Part shown: positions 19,401 to 31,500 of the stretch, in pieces
Numbering within the stretch: the stretch's first letter is position 1
How the letters are laid out: each line of letters starts with the position of its first letter
From: Mansonella perstans
Lineage: Eukaryota > Nematoda > Chromadorea > Rhabditida > Onchocercidae
Length of the DNA: 64,000 bases
Assembly: GCA_037074765.1 (NCBI GenBank)
Contig: JBAMDO010000197.1
Location: forward strand, 1-64,000
Reading direction: 5' to 3'
Program-made: the position numbers and the translations under genes
Notes under the pieces: model-generated
Databases searched by the model: none
The model's input: only the letters and a program-made list of their open reading frames with translations
What the model was told of the DNA's origin: nothing

Positions 19401-22400
19401 AGACAGGCATGAAAACAAACATCTTGTGTTGATGGACCTCTATAGGATCCAACAGTTTCCGGAAGTAAACTCCAATAAAACGATGCGATGTCAATAGAGA
19501 TTTTAGCGTTGTTAATTAATCGCTTCCATACTTCAGTTGTTGAAGGGAAATTTGATTGTTCAGGGAAAGTTATGTTTTCGGGTATTGATTCCACGAGATG
19601 AAATCTGAAATTACAGAGTTTCCATGAAAAGACTAAAAGTAATTTTTGCATAAGCCTAATATTAGAAATAGGAATGTAAAAAAAAAAATTCTCGGTTATA
19701 CAAAATAGTTCATCTTTCAGTTATACTTCATATCAGGACAGTTACAAATCCGTGATAGTACCAGTTAAGCGAAAATACTTACACCAAACTACAATTCAAG
19801 CTTTCAGCATCTCATCAGCACTATTTCTTCATTTGTGACAAAATTATCCAATACTGATCCCTTCCAAATTCTAATTTCAATTCTTCTGAGACTTTTTGGC
19901 AAGAATTGTAATGAAATTAAAATTGGAAATTATTCGGAATGAATTTCTATCAAAAAAGAGAAAGCGCATGAGCACTTTATGTTAAACTATCAGTGATCAT
20001 TTCACCTCAATCGATAAATTTTGATTAAATTAAAATTGGAAATATATCATCGAATCATCTTCATGTAAATACTTACCTAATATTATTCTTTCTCAGAATG
20101 AAGACAAAAAAAAGAAACTAACTCGCAATTGTTCAGGTAAGAATTGTTGGAAAATTGAAGTTCAGGCGATTTTAAGGTATTCGTCGATAAGCCATATTTG
20201 CTCAATGCCAAGACGAAAAATATCTGAACGATTATTGGTTTCGTTACCGGATATTTCACAAAGCGGTTTGTTTTGCTGAGGTCGTGAAAGTTTCTTTGCT
20301 ATAAGAAATAAAGAACTGAAATAGAAATAACTTCTTACCTACTTCTCGCTGAACTGTAATGAATTTGATTCACAAATAGGGAAATAAATTTTGTTATAAA
20401 TTAATTTAAAAAAAAATTATACTGTTAGTGAAATAATTTAGTAAGATAGTGTAACGACATATATTATAATTAAAACGAGCCGAATTAGTAACGTGGAAGA
20501 ATAGTACGAAAAGCAAAGATAGTTAGAACAAGAAAGTCAAAACCAAAAATATTGCATAGTCAATTGAAAAGTGAATTGGAATCAATGTGGTATTTAAAGA
20601 TATACCATGACGTTTCTATGATTTTGTATAGATGGATTGTTTAAATTAACCAATCAGGTTATTTAAGAAGTTACAAATAAGTAAGAATGTTTATAGCAGT
20701 GTTGAAGTTTATCAATCGTGCTTATTTACAAAAGTAGGTTAAAACAGCTTGAAACTGTAGAACAAAAAGATAATCCATTATGAAAATTTTGCAATAAATC
20801 AAAATAAATTATAGCACAAGATGATCTGGCTTAGACAAATAATTTTGCAATATAATTATTTTGGGTTATCCGATACTCCCAACCGAGAAGAAGGTTGGAT
20901 TTGTGAATTGTTTGTGTCTGACTGTTTAAGAAATGTCTTTTGTTCTTGTTTGTCCTTTAATGAAATTCAATTTCAGTTGGGTTTGTAGTTTGATTTGAAT
21001 GTTCAACATAGAAATTAGTACTGAGTAGAATTAATTTAGTTTCAATTTGATGATAATTAATATTAATACTGTTATTATAAAAAAAACACAAGAACTAACG
21101 AATCTTCAATGCATTGTAAATTCGTTCAATTCTTATTGTATTAACTCAGTTGCTTTGTTCATTTCATGTTCGATTTGTTCTGATAACTTGTTGCTTCCCT
21201 GGCTGATCTCATCCCAAATACTCACTTTTGGATGAATGGCTTGATAATTACTGTTGACTCGTTGATGTGATATGATTTCGATTGTGCCACTAGCAAATTT
21301 AATTGGTTTTAAATCGTAATTCTTCGATTTAAAAGGTAAGATTAGCAAATTTCCGTGGTTTGTTTTACGATTATATCATCTCTTCGTAATATTAGGTTAA
21401 CATTAGGATTGTTGTGTAATAACCATTCAATGAATGTCGTCAGGTTATTGCGATTGTAACACTTTGTTGAAATATTTCGTTGAATCGTTGTTTGAATTCT
21501 TCTTGGAGATTATCGTGAATATATTGGAATTTTGTTTTTCAGAATCTCCTTTAGTTATTTCCGTCATAAATAAATTTTCTTTAAAGGTTGAAATTACTTG
21601 CTTTGTATTTAGATTGAGATTTTATGGTCCTTACTTTGTCGATTATAATATCATTTATTGTTTCATAAAATCGCTATTTACTGCATTGATAGTTTCGTTT
21701 TCCTTGAAAGTGAATGAAGTTTGGAATGATCAATGATGATGTGATTATCATATATTTTTGCTTGGTAATTTCTAATTTTGCGGTATAAACATTCACTAAC
21801 AGCTTCTGTTTCGAACTATACTAGTGTTCATTATGCATTTTTCACCTTTTATGGAACAATATTTGATGGCATCGAGATCTGATACCGCTTCTCTTCCATC
21901 ATAGTTGAGCATTTCTCTTTTTGTCATAGAAAATTTGTTGATTTTGGCATCGAGTGCTTAGCCATCCATAAGAATATTGCACATTATTGTTGGTTCTCCA
22001 TTCATCTGGGAAAATTTGTTAAAGATCCGTTCGACTCAATCTGTGCTTATCGAGTATTTTACAGAATTGTGAGTTAGTTGCCGAAACAGTAGTTTAGTCT
22101 GATTCTATAGATGAAGTGAATCTCAAAAAGGCCTTGATACAACCGAGCGAATGATGTTGCTGCATTTTTATTGCTTGTATCCTTACATTACTTCTGGTGT
22201 GGACCGCTATTTCAGTTAGCAGGAAGTTCTTAGCAAATTTATAGTCACAAATCTGCGGAAGGCTAAATGGAATAACAGAAGTTCACTAACAAGTTCCACT
22301 CGAGACTAACTTGTGGAAATGGCGAAAGATAGTTATTAGCAGTAAATTTTTTACTACTGAACTTACTGTTTGTAGATTATTTGTTCGGATTGGCTCCTGT

Positions 22401-24994
22401 CTCTCTTTTGTCCTCATGATTCGAAAAACAGTTGGTATAAAATCAGTTTTCGTCACATCATAATATGATCCATTGGGCTTCTTAGTTCGTTCGATGATTT
22501 TTTTCAAATATTTCTTCAATATCTGTGGAAGCAAAATAAATCTCAGGATCAAACCATAATTCAAAAAGGTGAACAACAAAATGGAAAACACTAATAAGGA
22601 AACGGTTAACAAATTTAATCTGCCGAGATTTTCTTTCCAGTCATGGTTTTCAGCTTATACGAATATATCTAGATCAAGAATCCAATTAATACCAAGAAAT
22701 TTTTTCCTGTCAGTTTTGGCTTTGTCGCGACCAAGTATTCGTTTTTCATATTCGACGGAAATTCTATTATTCATCGAAGCTTCTGAGAAGATGATTTTTG
22801 ATTGTTCGTGTTTTAATAAGGCTTATTCCGCTCCGTTGACAGATGAGGTGATATGTCCACATCATCCAGTCTTACAATTTGTTGGCTTCTTCATTCGTTT
22901 AGTCCGGCTTAAGCATATCGTTTTGCTCGAATATGTTTGATTCTTTTTATCACAAAGCGCACTATTATGACGAGCTTTGTAGTAAAAACATTTTCCCTTT
23001 CTTTTACATTTCTCGTCTTGATGTTTTGTTTTCAAATAAATGATATATTTCTTCATCTCCTTGAATCATCTCATTCAAGTATTCACTGTAGAACATACAC
23101 TATCCCATGATTTTGACTACAAGATGTATAAGATTTCACCTTTCTTTATCTAGGATAAGGAATCTTCATTATGAATTGCTACTAATGCTCAGGTGTAAGT
23201 TCTTAGATTCTGCAGCTTTGATAAAGTTGGTTTCTTGTCCATATGGGTAAATGAGGATTAACTTCTTACTTGTTCATTGACGTTGATAAACTTTCAAGAA
23301 ATTTTCTGAGTTTTGATATTCATCATGAGCTATGAACAGTTTCTTGATGGATATTGACCATGAGCTATAGGATTTTTTTGATAATATACTCAGTATTCGT
23401 CAAATATACATTGTAGTAGTCGACTTTCGATTACAGTTTCAATATTAGAGTGCTCTAGGTTTTCTCCTAGCGCTTCTAACTGTCGATAATTCTTTCTACT
23501 TTCTTAACTACTTCAATCCATTCTTTTTCGTTTCGTTTGATTTCTTGATCAGCGTCTTTTGTACGATCTCATAATTTTCTGGTGCTATATCATAAAAGAT
23601 TTGTGATGCCACTCCATTCTTAGGAAATTAATTCAATTTTTGAATTTTTGGATTTCTGGCTTGGGAATGACTAAAGTTACTCCAAAATTTCTGCCATTGT
23701 CGTGGGACATCACTGAACGTAGGCGAAGACAATTGGTTAAAGACTCGGTTTCGGTGATTCCTTTAATGACATTTGAAGCGAACTCGGAATTTGTATCAAT
23801 TTTTTTATTTCTTGGTGTATCTCTTTTTTCATACCTAGTCAACGTAATGGTTGCCTCGCTAGCTTCGCGTATTAATTTTAAGATTTCTCGCTTTCTTTCA
23901 TATTTTTCTTCCTTCTCTCTTTTTTTTGTCATGGTAAGAAATTTCTGCATATATTCGACGCAGTTATCATTTGCTGATTCGACTGACTTGAAACACATTC
24001 AATATCGCAAGATTTTCTCTTCGAGAAGTGTCCTTTGTTTTCATACATTTGAAGTCGTTCATTTTTTATCAAACCTGATACCGTAGGATTAATTTCCAAT
24101 ACTTTTACTTCGTGAAGGAGATTTCCCAATTTCTCTTTCACAGGTTTAATGCTTTTCATTATTGTGTCATAGTGTTTATCTTACCTCGAGCTAATTAATA
24201 TAGTTATGAAAATTTGTTTGCTATAAGAAACAAAGAATTGAAATAGAAATAATTTGATTATTTCTCGATAATAAGTTTGAATCACAAGTATTTGGAAATT
24301 GATTTTTAAATCAGGTGTACTGGCGTTTCACGTAATATCTTATATTTGTTTGAGCAATTTGTATTGCCTCATCTAAATTGAGCTTACCTTTTAAGTACTT
24401 TATAATTTCTGGCACTGAAAATAAAAATAGTGTTTATTGTTAGTAAAATAAATTAGTAGAATAGTATAATACTCAACTGATATATTATAATTGAGAGGAG
24501 CCGAATAGTAACGTGGAAAAATAGTATAAAAGGCAAGAATAAGTATCGTAATTGGAGGAGCAAGAAACTCAAAGCGAGAAATATTGCGAATAAATTGAAA
24601 AATGAGCTGGAATCAATGTGATATTTTAAGATATACTATGACATTTCTATAGAGTTTACATAGATGGATTATTACAAAAAATTAACCAATCAGATTATTA
24701 GGAATTAAAAATAACTAATAGCGTTTATAATAATATTGAAATGCTATCAATTCTGCCTGTTTACAAAAAAGATAGTCTAACATCTAATTCAACATATAAC
24801 ATCTATCTAGGATCAGTACAGCTCTCGGTCCATTGGTAATCAAAAGAAAAATACAAACATACCGTAAGCAAAGCTATTCCTGCAGTGAAGATTGCACAGA
24901 TAGTCGTCTTGATAACTGCAATCTTCATTGTTTCGTTTTTTTCTTTTTTTATGCGTTCCTTTCTGTAATCATTGTTGAATGAGATTTTTTTCAT
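16406..24994 (-). CDS. PLD3/PLD4-like phospholipase D family protein, type II membrane
   Basis: Coding exons in order: exon 1 from 24994 to about 24812 (end uncertain), 19604-19421, 19138-18982, 18743-18658, 18280-18080, 17916-17777, 17705-17536, 17180-17034, 16626-16406. Exons 2-9 join in perfect phase to about 434 aa; with exon 1 the protein is about 490 aa, the length of human PLD3. Exon 1 encodes a Lys/Arg-rich cytosolic tail, one membrane helix and a short lumenal ESCTDP segment, as in PLD3. Then come [12 protein letters not shown] and [10 protein letters not shown], both PLD3 hallmarks. Both HKD motifs are intact: HTKFWIVD followed by GSANLDWR, and HAKYMVTD followed by GTSNWS. PLD3/PLD4 are endolysosomal 5' exonucleases that degrade single-stranded nucleic acid and can also act on lipids. 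The role here is inferred from homology. Intron 1 contains an LTR retroelement, and the exon 1 donor looks abnormal. Confidence 0.92.
16915..17034. repeat. 31-32 bp tandem repeat at a splice donor
   Basis: Almost four copies of a unit starting ATTCTAAAAATTAAATAA. The last copy contains the 5' splice site of the PLD-like exon 8 (exon end 17034). On the minus strand each unit carries a GTATNTTTATT donor-like and a TTTTTAG or TTTTTAA acceptor-like sequence. Confidence 0.85.
20297..20730 (-). repeat. 3' LTR of the BEL/Pao-like element
   Basis: About 434 bp. It has the same ends (TGCTATAAGAAA to TTTACA) and order of blocks as 24219-24765, with many substitutions and one internal deletion of about 110 bp. 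The divergence between the copies indicates an old insertion. Confidence 0.85.
22286..22690 (-). pseudogene. Retroelement remnant with a membrane-like segment
   Basis: Minus-strand open stretch inside the LTR element. A hydrophobic run ([17 protein letters not shown]) is followed by a Lys/Arg-rich tail, as expected for the C-terminal end of an envelope-like protein. Some nematode BEL/Pao elements (for example Tas, Cer7) are known to carry env-like genes. I cannot see a fold or motif that proves this, and the frame is broken on both sides. Confidence 0.35.
24219..24765 (-). repeat. 5' LTR of the BEL/Pao-like element
   Basis: About 547 bp, starting TGCTATAAGAAA on the plus strand and ending in TTTACA. 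It aligns along its length with 20297-20730, sharing for example the blocks AACGTGGAA and GGAATCAATGTG. It keeps about 110 bp (24310-24430) that the other copy lacks. It ends about 50 bp from the putative first exon of the PLD-like gene. Confidence 0.85.
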
Positions 24995-27900
24995 AGCTAA
25001 TATGCATGGATTATTTATTGATTAGATAGGTTCAATCTAGGTTTTTTTCTTCAAACGAGATTAGACAAGACCAAAGTTAATTGTTCTAGTTGGGTTAACT
25101 GTATGCAATGTATTTGGAGCGTTTTTGTAAATTTCTTTTCCTTCCATTTTCATATTTGATCTTTTTAAAAAGTTAATTTATTATAAAATTTCTCATATTT
25201 TAATACTATTATAACAGTTTGCGAGAAAAGTATGTTTCGAAACATATCAACGGAATGCTGATCATTTAACTGATAAAGATAAAAAGAGCTGGGAAGTTAA
25301 CAAATTTTTCAATTAAATGATTTTTATATGATAATGAGAACTAACACTTATCACTTATTTGGATCCTTAGTCAGTCGTTGTACATCAACAATTTTTGTCA
25401 AAAGATCGGTTGAAATATAAGTAGTCTTGAATAAAAAGGCCTAGCACAATTTCTCATGAATTTAATTACACATGTCTTTTGCTATTTCGTTTTCTTCCTC
25501 ATCAAATTCAGCGAATCATTTATCACTTAAATAAAATTTCCATGACAACAGTGCAAGTTTCAATCAGTATCCATTAATAAAACTTTAACAGTCGAGGTTT
25601 TAATTCCTTCAGAAGGACAAAAAAAATTTAATTCCTTCATTCAAAACGTTTAATCAATTTCACATAAAAGTTAAAGTAAGGATGATTCTTCTACAAGTTT
25701 CAAAGCTTTTTAAATGAAATGATGGGTGTAATTTTTTATTTATTGCAGTAGAGGAAAAAACCAAATATAAATTGTTTAAATTTCTGGATTAATAACAGCG
25801 AAAAATTTTATCTGAAGGAACATCGTGATAATATCTATAAAATTTCAAAAAAAAAATATTGTTGAAGTATTTAGTGCTACATAGTGAGAAATTATTTCGT
25901 TTATCACAAAAGTATAGCGGCAATGTATTAATTGATGTAGCAGATGAATCTTTGCATCGCTAATCAATTAAATAAATAAAAATAATCAAATAATTTATCG
26001 GTAGAGCAAAGCAGAGAAATTGATAAACAATAAATTTATTTGGAAAATGATTCATTGGATACAGAATTATTGACATATTATTCATATCATTAATTAGCGT
26101 TACCTTTTTGTCATCAATTTTCCGAATATTTATCTCAAAACTGCAATATGAATAAAGTTATCCCCAAATTGTTCTTCGTAACACCTAGAAATGGACATTC
26201 ATTAACAAAACTTATGTCTTTAATCCGAACTTCATTCCACAGAAGTAAGGATAAAATATTGTTTAAAGCATAAAACGAAATTTAAAAAAATGAGCTGAAA
26301 ACAAGCACAAATCGGGTTGAACTCAAGTTAATAAGCTAATTTACGACAAACAAAGTAGAAAAAACTGTTTAAAACAACTTATTATATCAAATACAATTAT
26401 GATTTTGGTTAAGGTACAAATGTAAACTTCATTTAATGATAGCTAAGACATTACTGAAACTATTCAACTGGCAATAAGATTTTTTTTTTTTTTTGGAATT
26501 TCAAGAAATTTATATTTTTCAAAGACATTGTAAGAAAGATGTTTGAGAAAAGCATAATTTATGTTGTGGTTTTGCTTTTAAAAACAAATTCTCTTAATTT
26601 ACGGATATGGTCAATTTTTTAACGAAATATTTCAGTTCATTGAGAATGATGTAAATTTTAAATTGCTGTGATTATTTATTTTAGAATTTTCATGAAAGCG
26701 ATTTTTCATGGCCGGTGATATATGTCAAATATGCAGAATAAAAATAGTAAATGATCAGAAAGGGTTAACAATCGATGTTGTCGAAATAGTAGAAGTTTAG
26801 AATTCGAAGTAGAAATTATTTCTGTCAGCGATTTCATCAAATTCCAACATTAATTCATATATTTGTATATCCATTGCACCAAAGAAAAATTTTTTTAAAA
26901 AAAATAGCATTTTAAATTTCGATTCCGTATCCAGATATATGTATCAGGTTAGATTATGCAAAGAATATGTTTGTCTTAGCAGTAATAGTTCTAATAACAA
27001 TAATAACAAAAATGATGAGATTTGAAAAAAAGATCATCTAATCATAGCTGTATTAGGTATCAGAAAGATACGTCAAAAGTATTATTTGACTTTTAATGAT
27101 ATTATTGGATATTTTTTCAATGATATGAAAAAATATTTCTTAGTTCAAATGATGAAGAAAGGTAATGCGTAAGCAACAATTCTGGCAATAAATTAATCAT
27201 TAAGTTTTAAAGAAAAAACTGGCAAATGACTCAAACACAAGAAAATCAAATTAATTTATTTCACTTAATGTTAAATTTCATCTATAAATTTTCATCAAAT
27301 TCCAACATTTAATTCATATATTTGTATATCCATTGCATCAAAGAAAAATGCAAAATGCAAAAAAAATTTTTTTTCAACTCGAATCGATCAGTTGACGATG
27401 CATAATCGGCATGGCAGAAATTCATTCAACATTGGATAAGTGCAACATTTGTGAGATTTGCAATATTTAACATGCATACAATTTCCTTTTCACCTACCAT
27501 TTAAACATTTAAATCATTTGGAACCAATTTATTGGAATCTTAAATTTGTATAATTCCACACTCGGAATCTTCGTAAAAGAAACTGCTGTGAATCAAATAC
27601 CAGTTTTCAAATCTTTTTAATAATTTTTTCCAAAATTAAGAGTATTTCATAGTAAAATGAACGAATGGAACATGTAAGAATCAACTGTTGATAACAATGC
27701 AATTGAGAAGTATCATTAGCAAGATAGGTGCTAAATTTTAATTTGAACTGAAAACTCAAAAAATTCACTTGAATTGTTCTTATTATATCATTCGCATGAA
27801 TTTTTCAGTTCTATATAGCTAGCATTTTAAATTTCGATTCCATGTATCCAGATATATGTATCAGGTTAGATTATGCAAAGAATATGTTTCGTCTTAGCAG

Positions 27901-28558
27901 TAATAGTTCTAATAACAATAATAACAAAAATAATGAGATTTGAAAAAAAGATCACCTAATCACAGCTGTATTAGGTATCAGAAAGATACGTCAAAAGTAT
28001 TATTTGACTTTTAATGATATTATTGGATATTTTTTCAATGATATGAAAAAATATTTCTTAGTTCAAATGATGAAGAAAGGTAATGCGTAAACAACAATTC
28101 TGGCAATAAATTAATCATTAAGTTTTCGAAGAGAAAATTGGTAAATGACTGAAACACAAGAAAATCAAATCAATTTATTTCACTTAATGTTAAATTTCAT
28201 CTATAAATTTTCATCACTAACTCCTAGAATGACATATTACTTCACTCGTCATTCTAAAAAAAGAGTAAATTAAAATAATTTATGATCATTCATGCCTTTT
28301 CATTAGTCTTAAACTGAATATAATTAAAATATAATGGAGTTCACTGTATTTGTAATAATTTCATAACTGCATTGGTTTTGTAGATAAAAATAAACTACTT
28401 AAAATATTTTTTAATCAACTTTACAATGAAGCAGAAAATTTATGTTTAAAAAAAATTTCGTTTGCTCATTTCGTTATTTTTTTTTAACCACGAACCACGA
28501 ACTTTTATAAATATTTAAAACAGATTGTGATATAATATTATTTGATAAAATTTCCCAG
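24995..28558. other. Intergenic between PLD-like and F-box genes
   Basis: No gene seen. It contains poly(A/T) runs and the interrupted tandem duplication 26835-28212. It should include the PLD-like promoter and the 3' UTR of the F-box gene. Confidence 0.55.
26835..28212. repeat. Tandem duplication with a 461-bp size difference
   Basis: Unit 1 (26835-27292) and unit 2 (27293-28212) start with the same CATCAAATTCCAACAT sequence and end with the same CTATAAATTT block. From AGCATTTTAAATTTCG onward (26907 and about 27822) they are nearly identical for about 390 bp. Unit 2 has about 461 extra bases (about 27352-27820) missing from unit 1, so one copy gained or lost that segment after duplication. 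No coding capacity is evident. Confidence 0.9.
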
Positions 28559-31500
28559 TCAGGAAATTCGTTTTTCACTGCTAGCTATGTGTAGACCATC
28601 TTTATCACTCCACAGCAAAAGCGCTTCATCAGATAGCAATGGGTGAGCTATCCGAAATGCACCTTGCCATAGATTACTTTGATTCAATAATAATTGCTTC
28701 AAAAGGACATTAATATCAACATAATTCGAACCCACACAAAGATTCAGAATCCAACGCGTACTGGTTTGTTTCCATTTCTAAAACTAACAAATGTAAGAAT
28801 TTCAATATAAAATATTGCAATATATTAAATTTGTTAAAAATATGCAAAAACTGTAATTTACTATATAAGAATGCAGTGATTTCACAAAGTATGTCACTGG
28901 TGCATTTTAAAAACTTTCGCAAAGCAACATTGCCAAATTACTAACATCGATAGCTCGATAAAGTCCATTTGTAGTGATTGAACTATTGTCTACTCGAAGC
29001 ACAGTTTCCAAGCATTTTGTAGCTTTGTCTTCTAGAAAATCGACTAAGAATTGGTCATCACCAATAACCGTCTGAGGCGTCAGAGCAAAAACGCTCAAGA
29101 AGCTAAGATGAAGAAACTCAGAAAGGAATTGTCGAGAATTATTTATATGACCATGATTACCGCGTAACCAAATGAGTGACAATTTCTGACATTCAATCAG
29201 TTGAAGAAATTGATGGAACCTAAAAGTTATTATAACTGAAATCAAATCGAAAACTGAATATTTCATTCATCTGTTCCTAAGCAATTTAACTGCGCATGAC
29301 AATCCTTTAATGCTTGTTAAATCAGCTCGAATAAGTTTTATATAGCCATAAGTGACTTCGTTAACGAATAATTTCTAACTTACACTCTGCATTATGATAA
29401 CAGCAAAATAACAACAATATTCCTCAGCTATTTGATTGGTTGCGAATTAAATAATATAATAATTCTGAGCTATTTATTGAAGAATCAGGATTCAAATATG
29501 TTCAGATCACCTAATATTTAAGCCAAAGTACAGTTCAATTTAGATTTGATGTATCGAATATTTCCAATTAAGATTTCGAATACTTCAATAAAAAAAGAAA
29601 AAAGACTTACTTTTCCGGCGATACATAATTCAATTTGCACATGCTTATTTCCACTTTTTTACATCGTATTTTACATGTTCCAAAAATTTCTAAAAGTCGA
29701 TCAATGAAATGATCTGTAAATCGCATTTCAGTCAATTTCAAAAAATGAACATCCGCTTCTCGGAAATATTTCGCTATTCGTTCGCATAACAATTTTGATG
29801 GTGTATGTTCTCGTTGCTTTCGCTCATCGTGATCCTATATAGACAAGTTCAGAACAGTATTTATTTCATTTCATTTCTTTTAACTTACACAATAAGCCTT
29901 AAACAATAAGCCTCAAACAATAAGTCTCAAACAGTAAATTGTTAAGGGATGTTGTCCATTATAATACAGGGGAATTATCATTAAAATCAATTCCAAAATA
30001 TCATTAAAGCCATTCCTTAAGTTATTAAATATCTACATTTCATCTTACCGCAATTTACTAAACTAATTACAATCCTATAACATTCCTGCTAATTGAAGAT
30101 GAAATATTGTTATAAATTCATATAAAACTTATGTAAGTGATTTATGTGATTGCAATTAAACTTGGATTTATTAGCAAATTTTTTCAAAAAAATCGTTCTT
30201 TTTTGTTTACTTCCTGTGACAAATGAAATTAAATTCTTGTTTATTAATACAAATACTTAAATATTAATTGATGTTGTTGTATTATCTAATTTATTAATTT
30301 TTATACAGAAAGAGGAAAAGTTCTTCTATCCCTTGCGCAATGTCAAAGATTTCTACAGCTATAGCTCAGTAAACAAATTTCGGAAATCGAACGATTCAAC
30401 CAAAAATTCAAACCTAACAAGTATTATAAATACTTATTCCGATTTATTTCGACTTTTTTTTTTTTTTTTTTTATAAAAGTTCATCGACAGAATGTCTTTT
30501 TTTGCAATAAATGTTGAAAGCATAAATGTATGACAAAGATGCAAATGACTTTCTTATTTGTTTATATTTTTTTCAACTAAAATTCAATCTTGCAAAAATC
30601 AGGATAAATAGTAAGTGGCTTTGCGCCATTATTTAATGCAGCAAAATATTTCAAAAGAAAATTCTAATATAGCCGTGAAAATTTCGAAAATTTCCGAGAA
30701 AATTGTCGAAAAAAAAATTGCTCACCTCCGTATGCCAATTACTGTCAGATATATTTGGCACTAAGATAGGCAAGCATGAGCTAGACGGAGAGGTTTGTCG
30801 CATATAAATGAGCAGATGAGGTAATTTTGCTGCAGAATGATGTTGTTCTTGCTGTTGTCGTTGTTGTTGTTGTTGTTGTTGCTGTTCTTCGCTATCATCA
30901 TCTGTTGTTAAAGTCCTGTTACGCCGCCGTTTTCCAAGGCGGAAAGACGGACGACTTGGAATATGCTCGCAAAATGTCCAACTCTTTACGAGATTTGAAC
31001 AACTGAAAGTAAAAAAGAACTAATTTCCAGCACTTTTAATTTGGTATTTGGTATAATAATTTAAAATACTCTTCGAGAAATTACCTTAACCGATTTCTCA
31101 TTTCAAGTAAAATGAGTTTAAAGGACTTGCAGGTTCGGGTATTTTAGTTTATTCTTCCTACTATATTTAAAAATATAAATTTGAATTTGTTTAAGTAATC
31201 AATCAATTAAAGTTGGATTATGTAAGCAAGTCTTTAATCAGACAATCTAAGTCTAATTATCCGCCACGTCATACTACAATTCTCGCTTAAATTTGTTTAC
31301 TCATTTTATATTTAACGCTTCATTCCTGATTTTCTGATAAATTTTTTTTCTGGTAAAATTTTTTTTTTTGACACTTTTTCTTTTAAAAATTCTAATATTT
31401 TCGTTATTTCTACTGAAGTTTGGTTTGCTTGCAAACTTCCAATTATCCGTGACAAAAAACTTCGTCCAACTCAGAAAAAACTAACTCTGAAAAAAATTGA

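Larger units (their letters stand above)
20297..24765 (-). mobile_element. Decayed LTR retrotransposon, BEL/Pao-like, internally deleted
   Basis: Two alignable direct repeats bound the element: 24219-24765 (5' LTR in element orientation) and 20297-20730 (3' LTR). Just inside the 5' LTR the minus strand encodes fragments resembling a BEL/Pao gag: a Met-started N-terminal piece (24159-23929), a coiled, charged segment (23998-23633), a gag-like stretch with the pattern [15 protein letters not shown] near 23450, and a degenerate zinc knuckle (about 22990-22945, one Cys replaced by Tyr). No reverse transcriptase, RNase H or integrase is recognisable in the remaining 2 kb. A hydrophobic membrane-like segment (about 22612-22500) could be env-derived. 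All frames are interrupted by stops. No clean target-site duplication is visible. The element lies in intron 1 of the PLD-like gene, in the same orientation. Confidence 0.82.

Noticed and set aside
23640..24086. 148-codon plus-strand frame
   Set aside because: It is antisense to the retroelement gag-like sequence, which carries the recognisable protein pattern on the minus strand.
25024..25040. GTTCAATC box suggesting a tRNA T-arm
   Set aside because: The T-stem does not pair and no acceptor or anticodon arm can be drawn. I found no tRNA, rRNA or spliced-leader RNA gene in the window.
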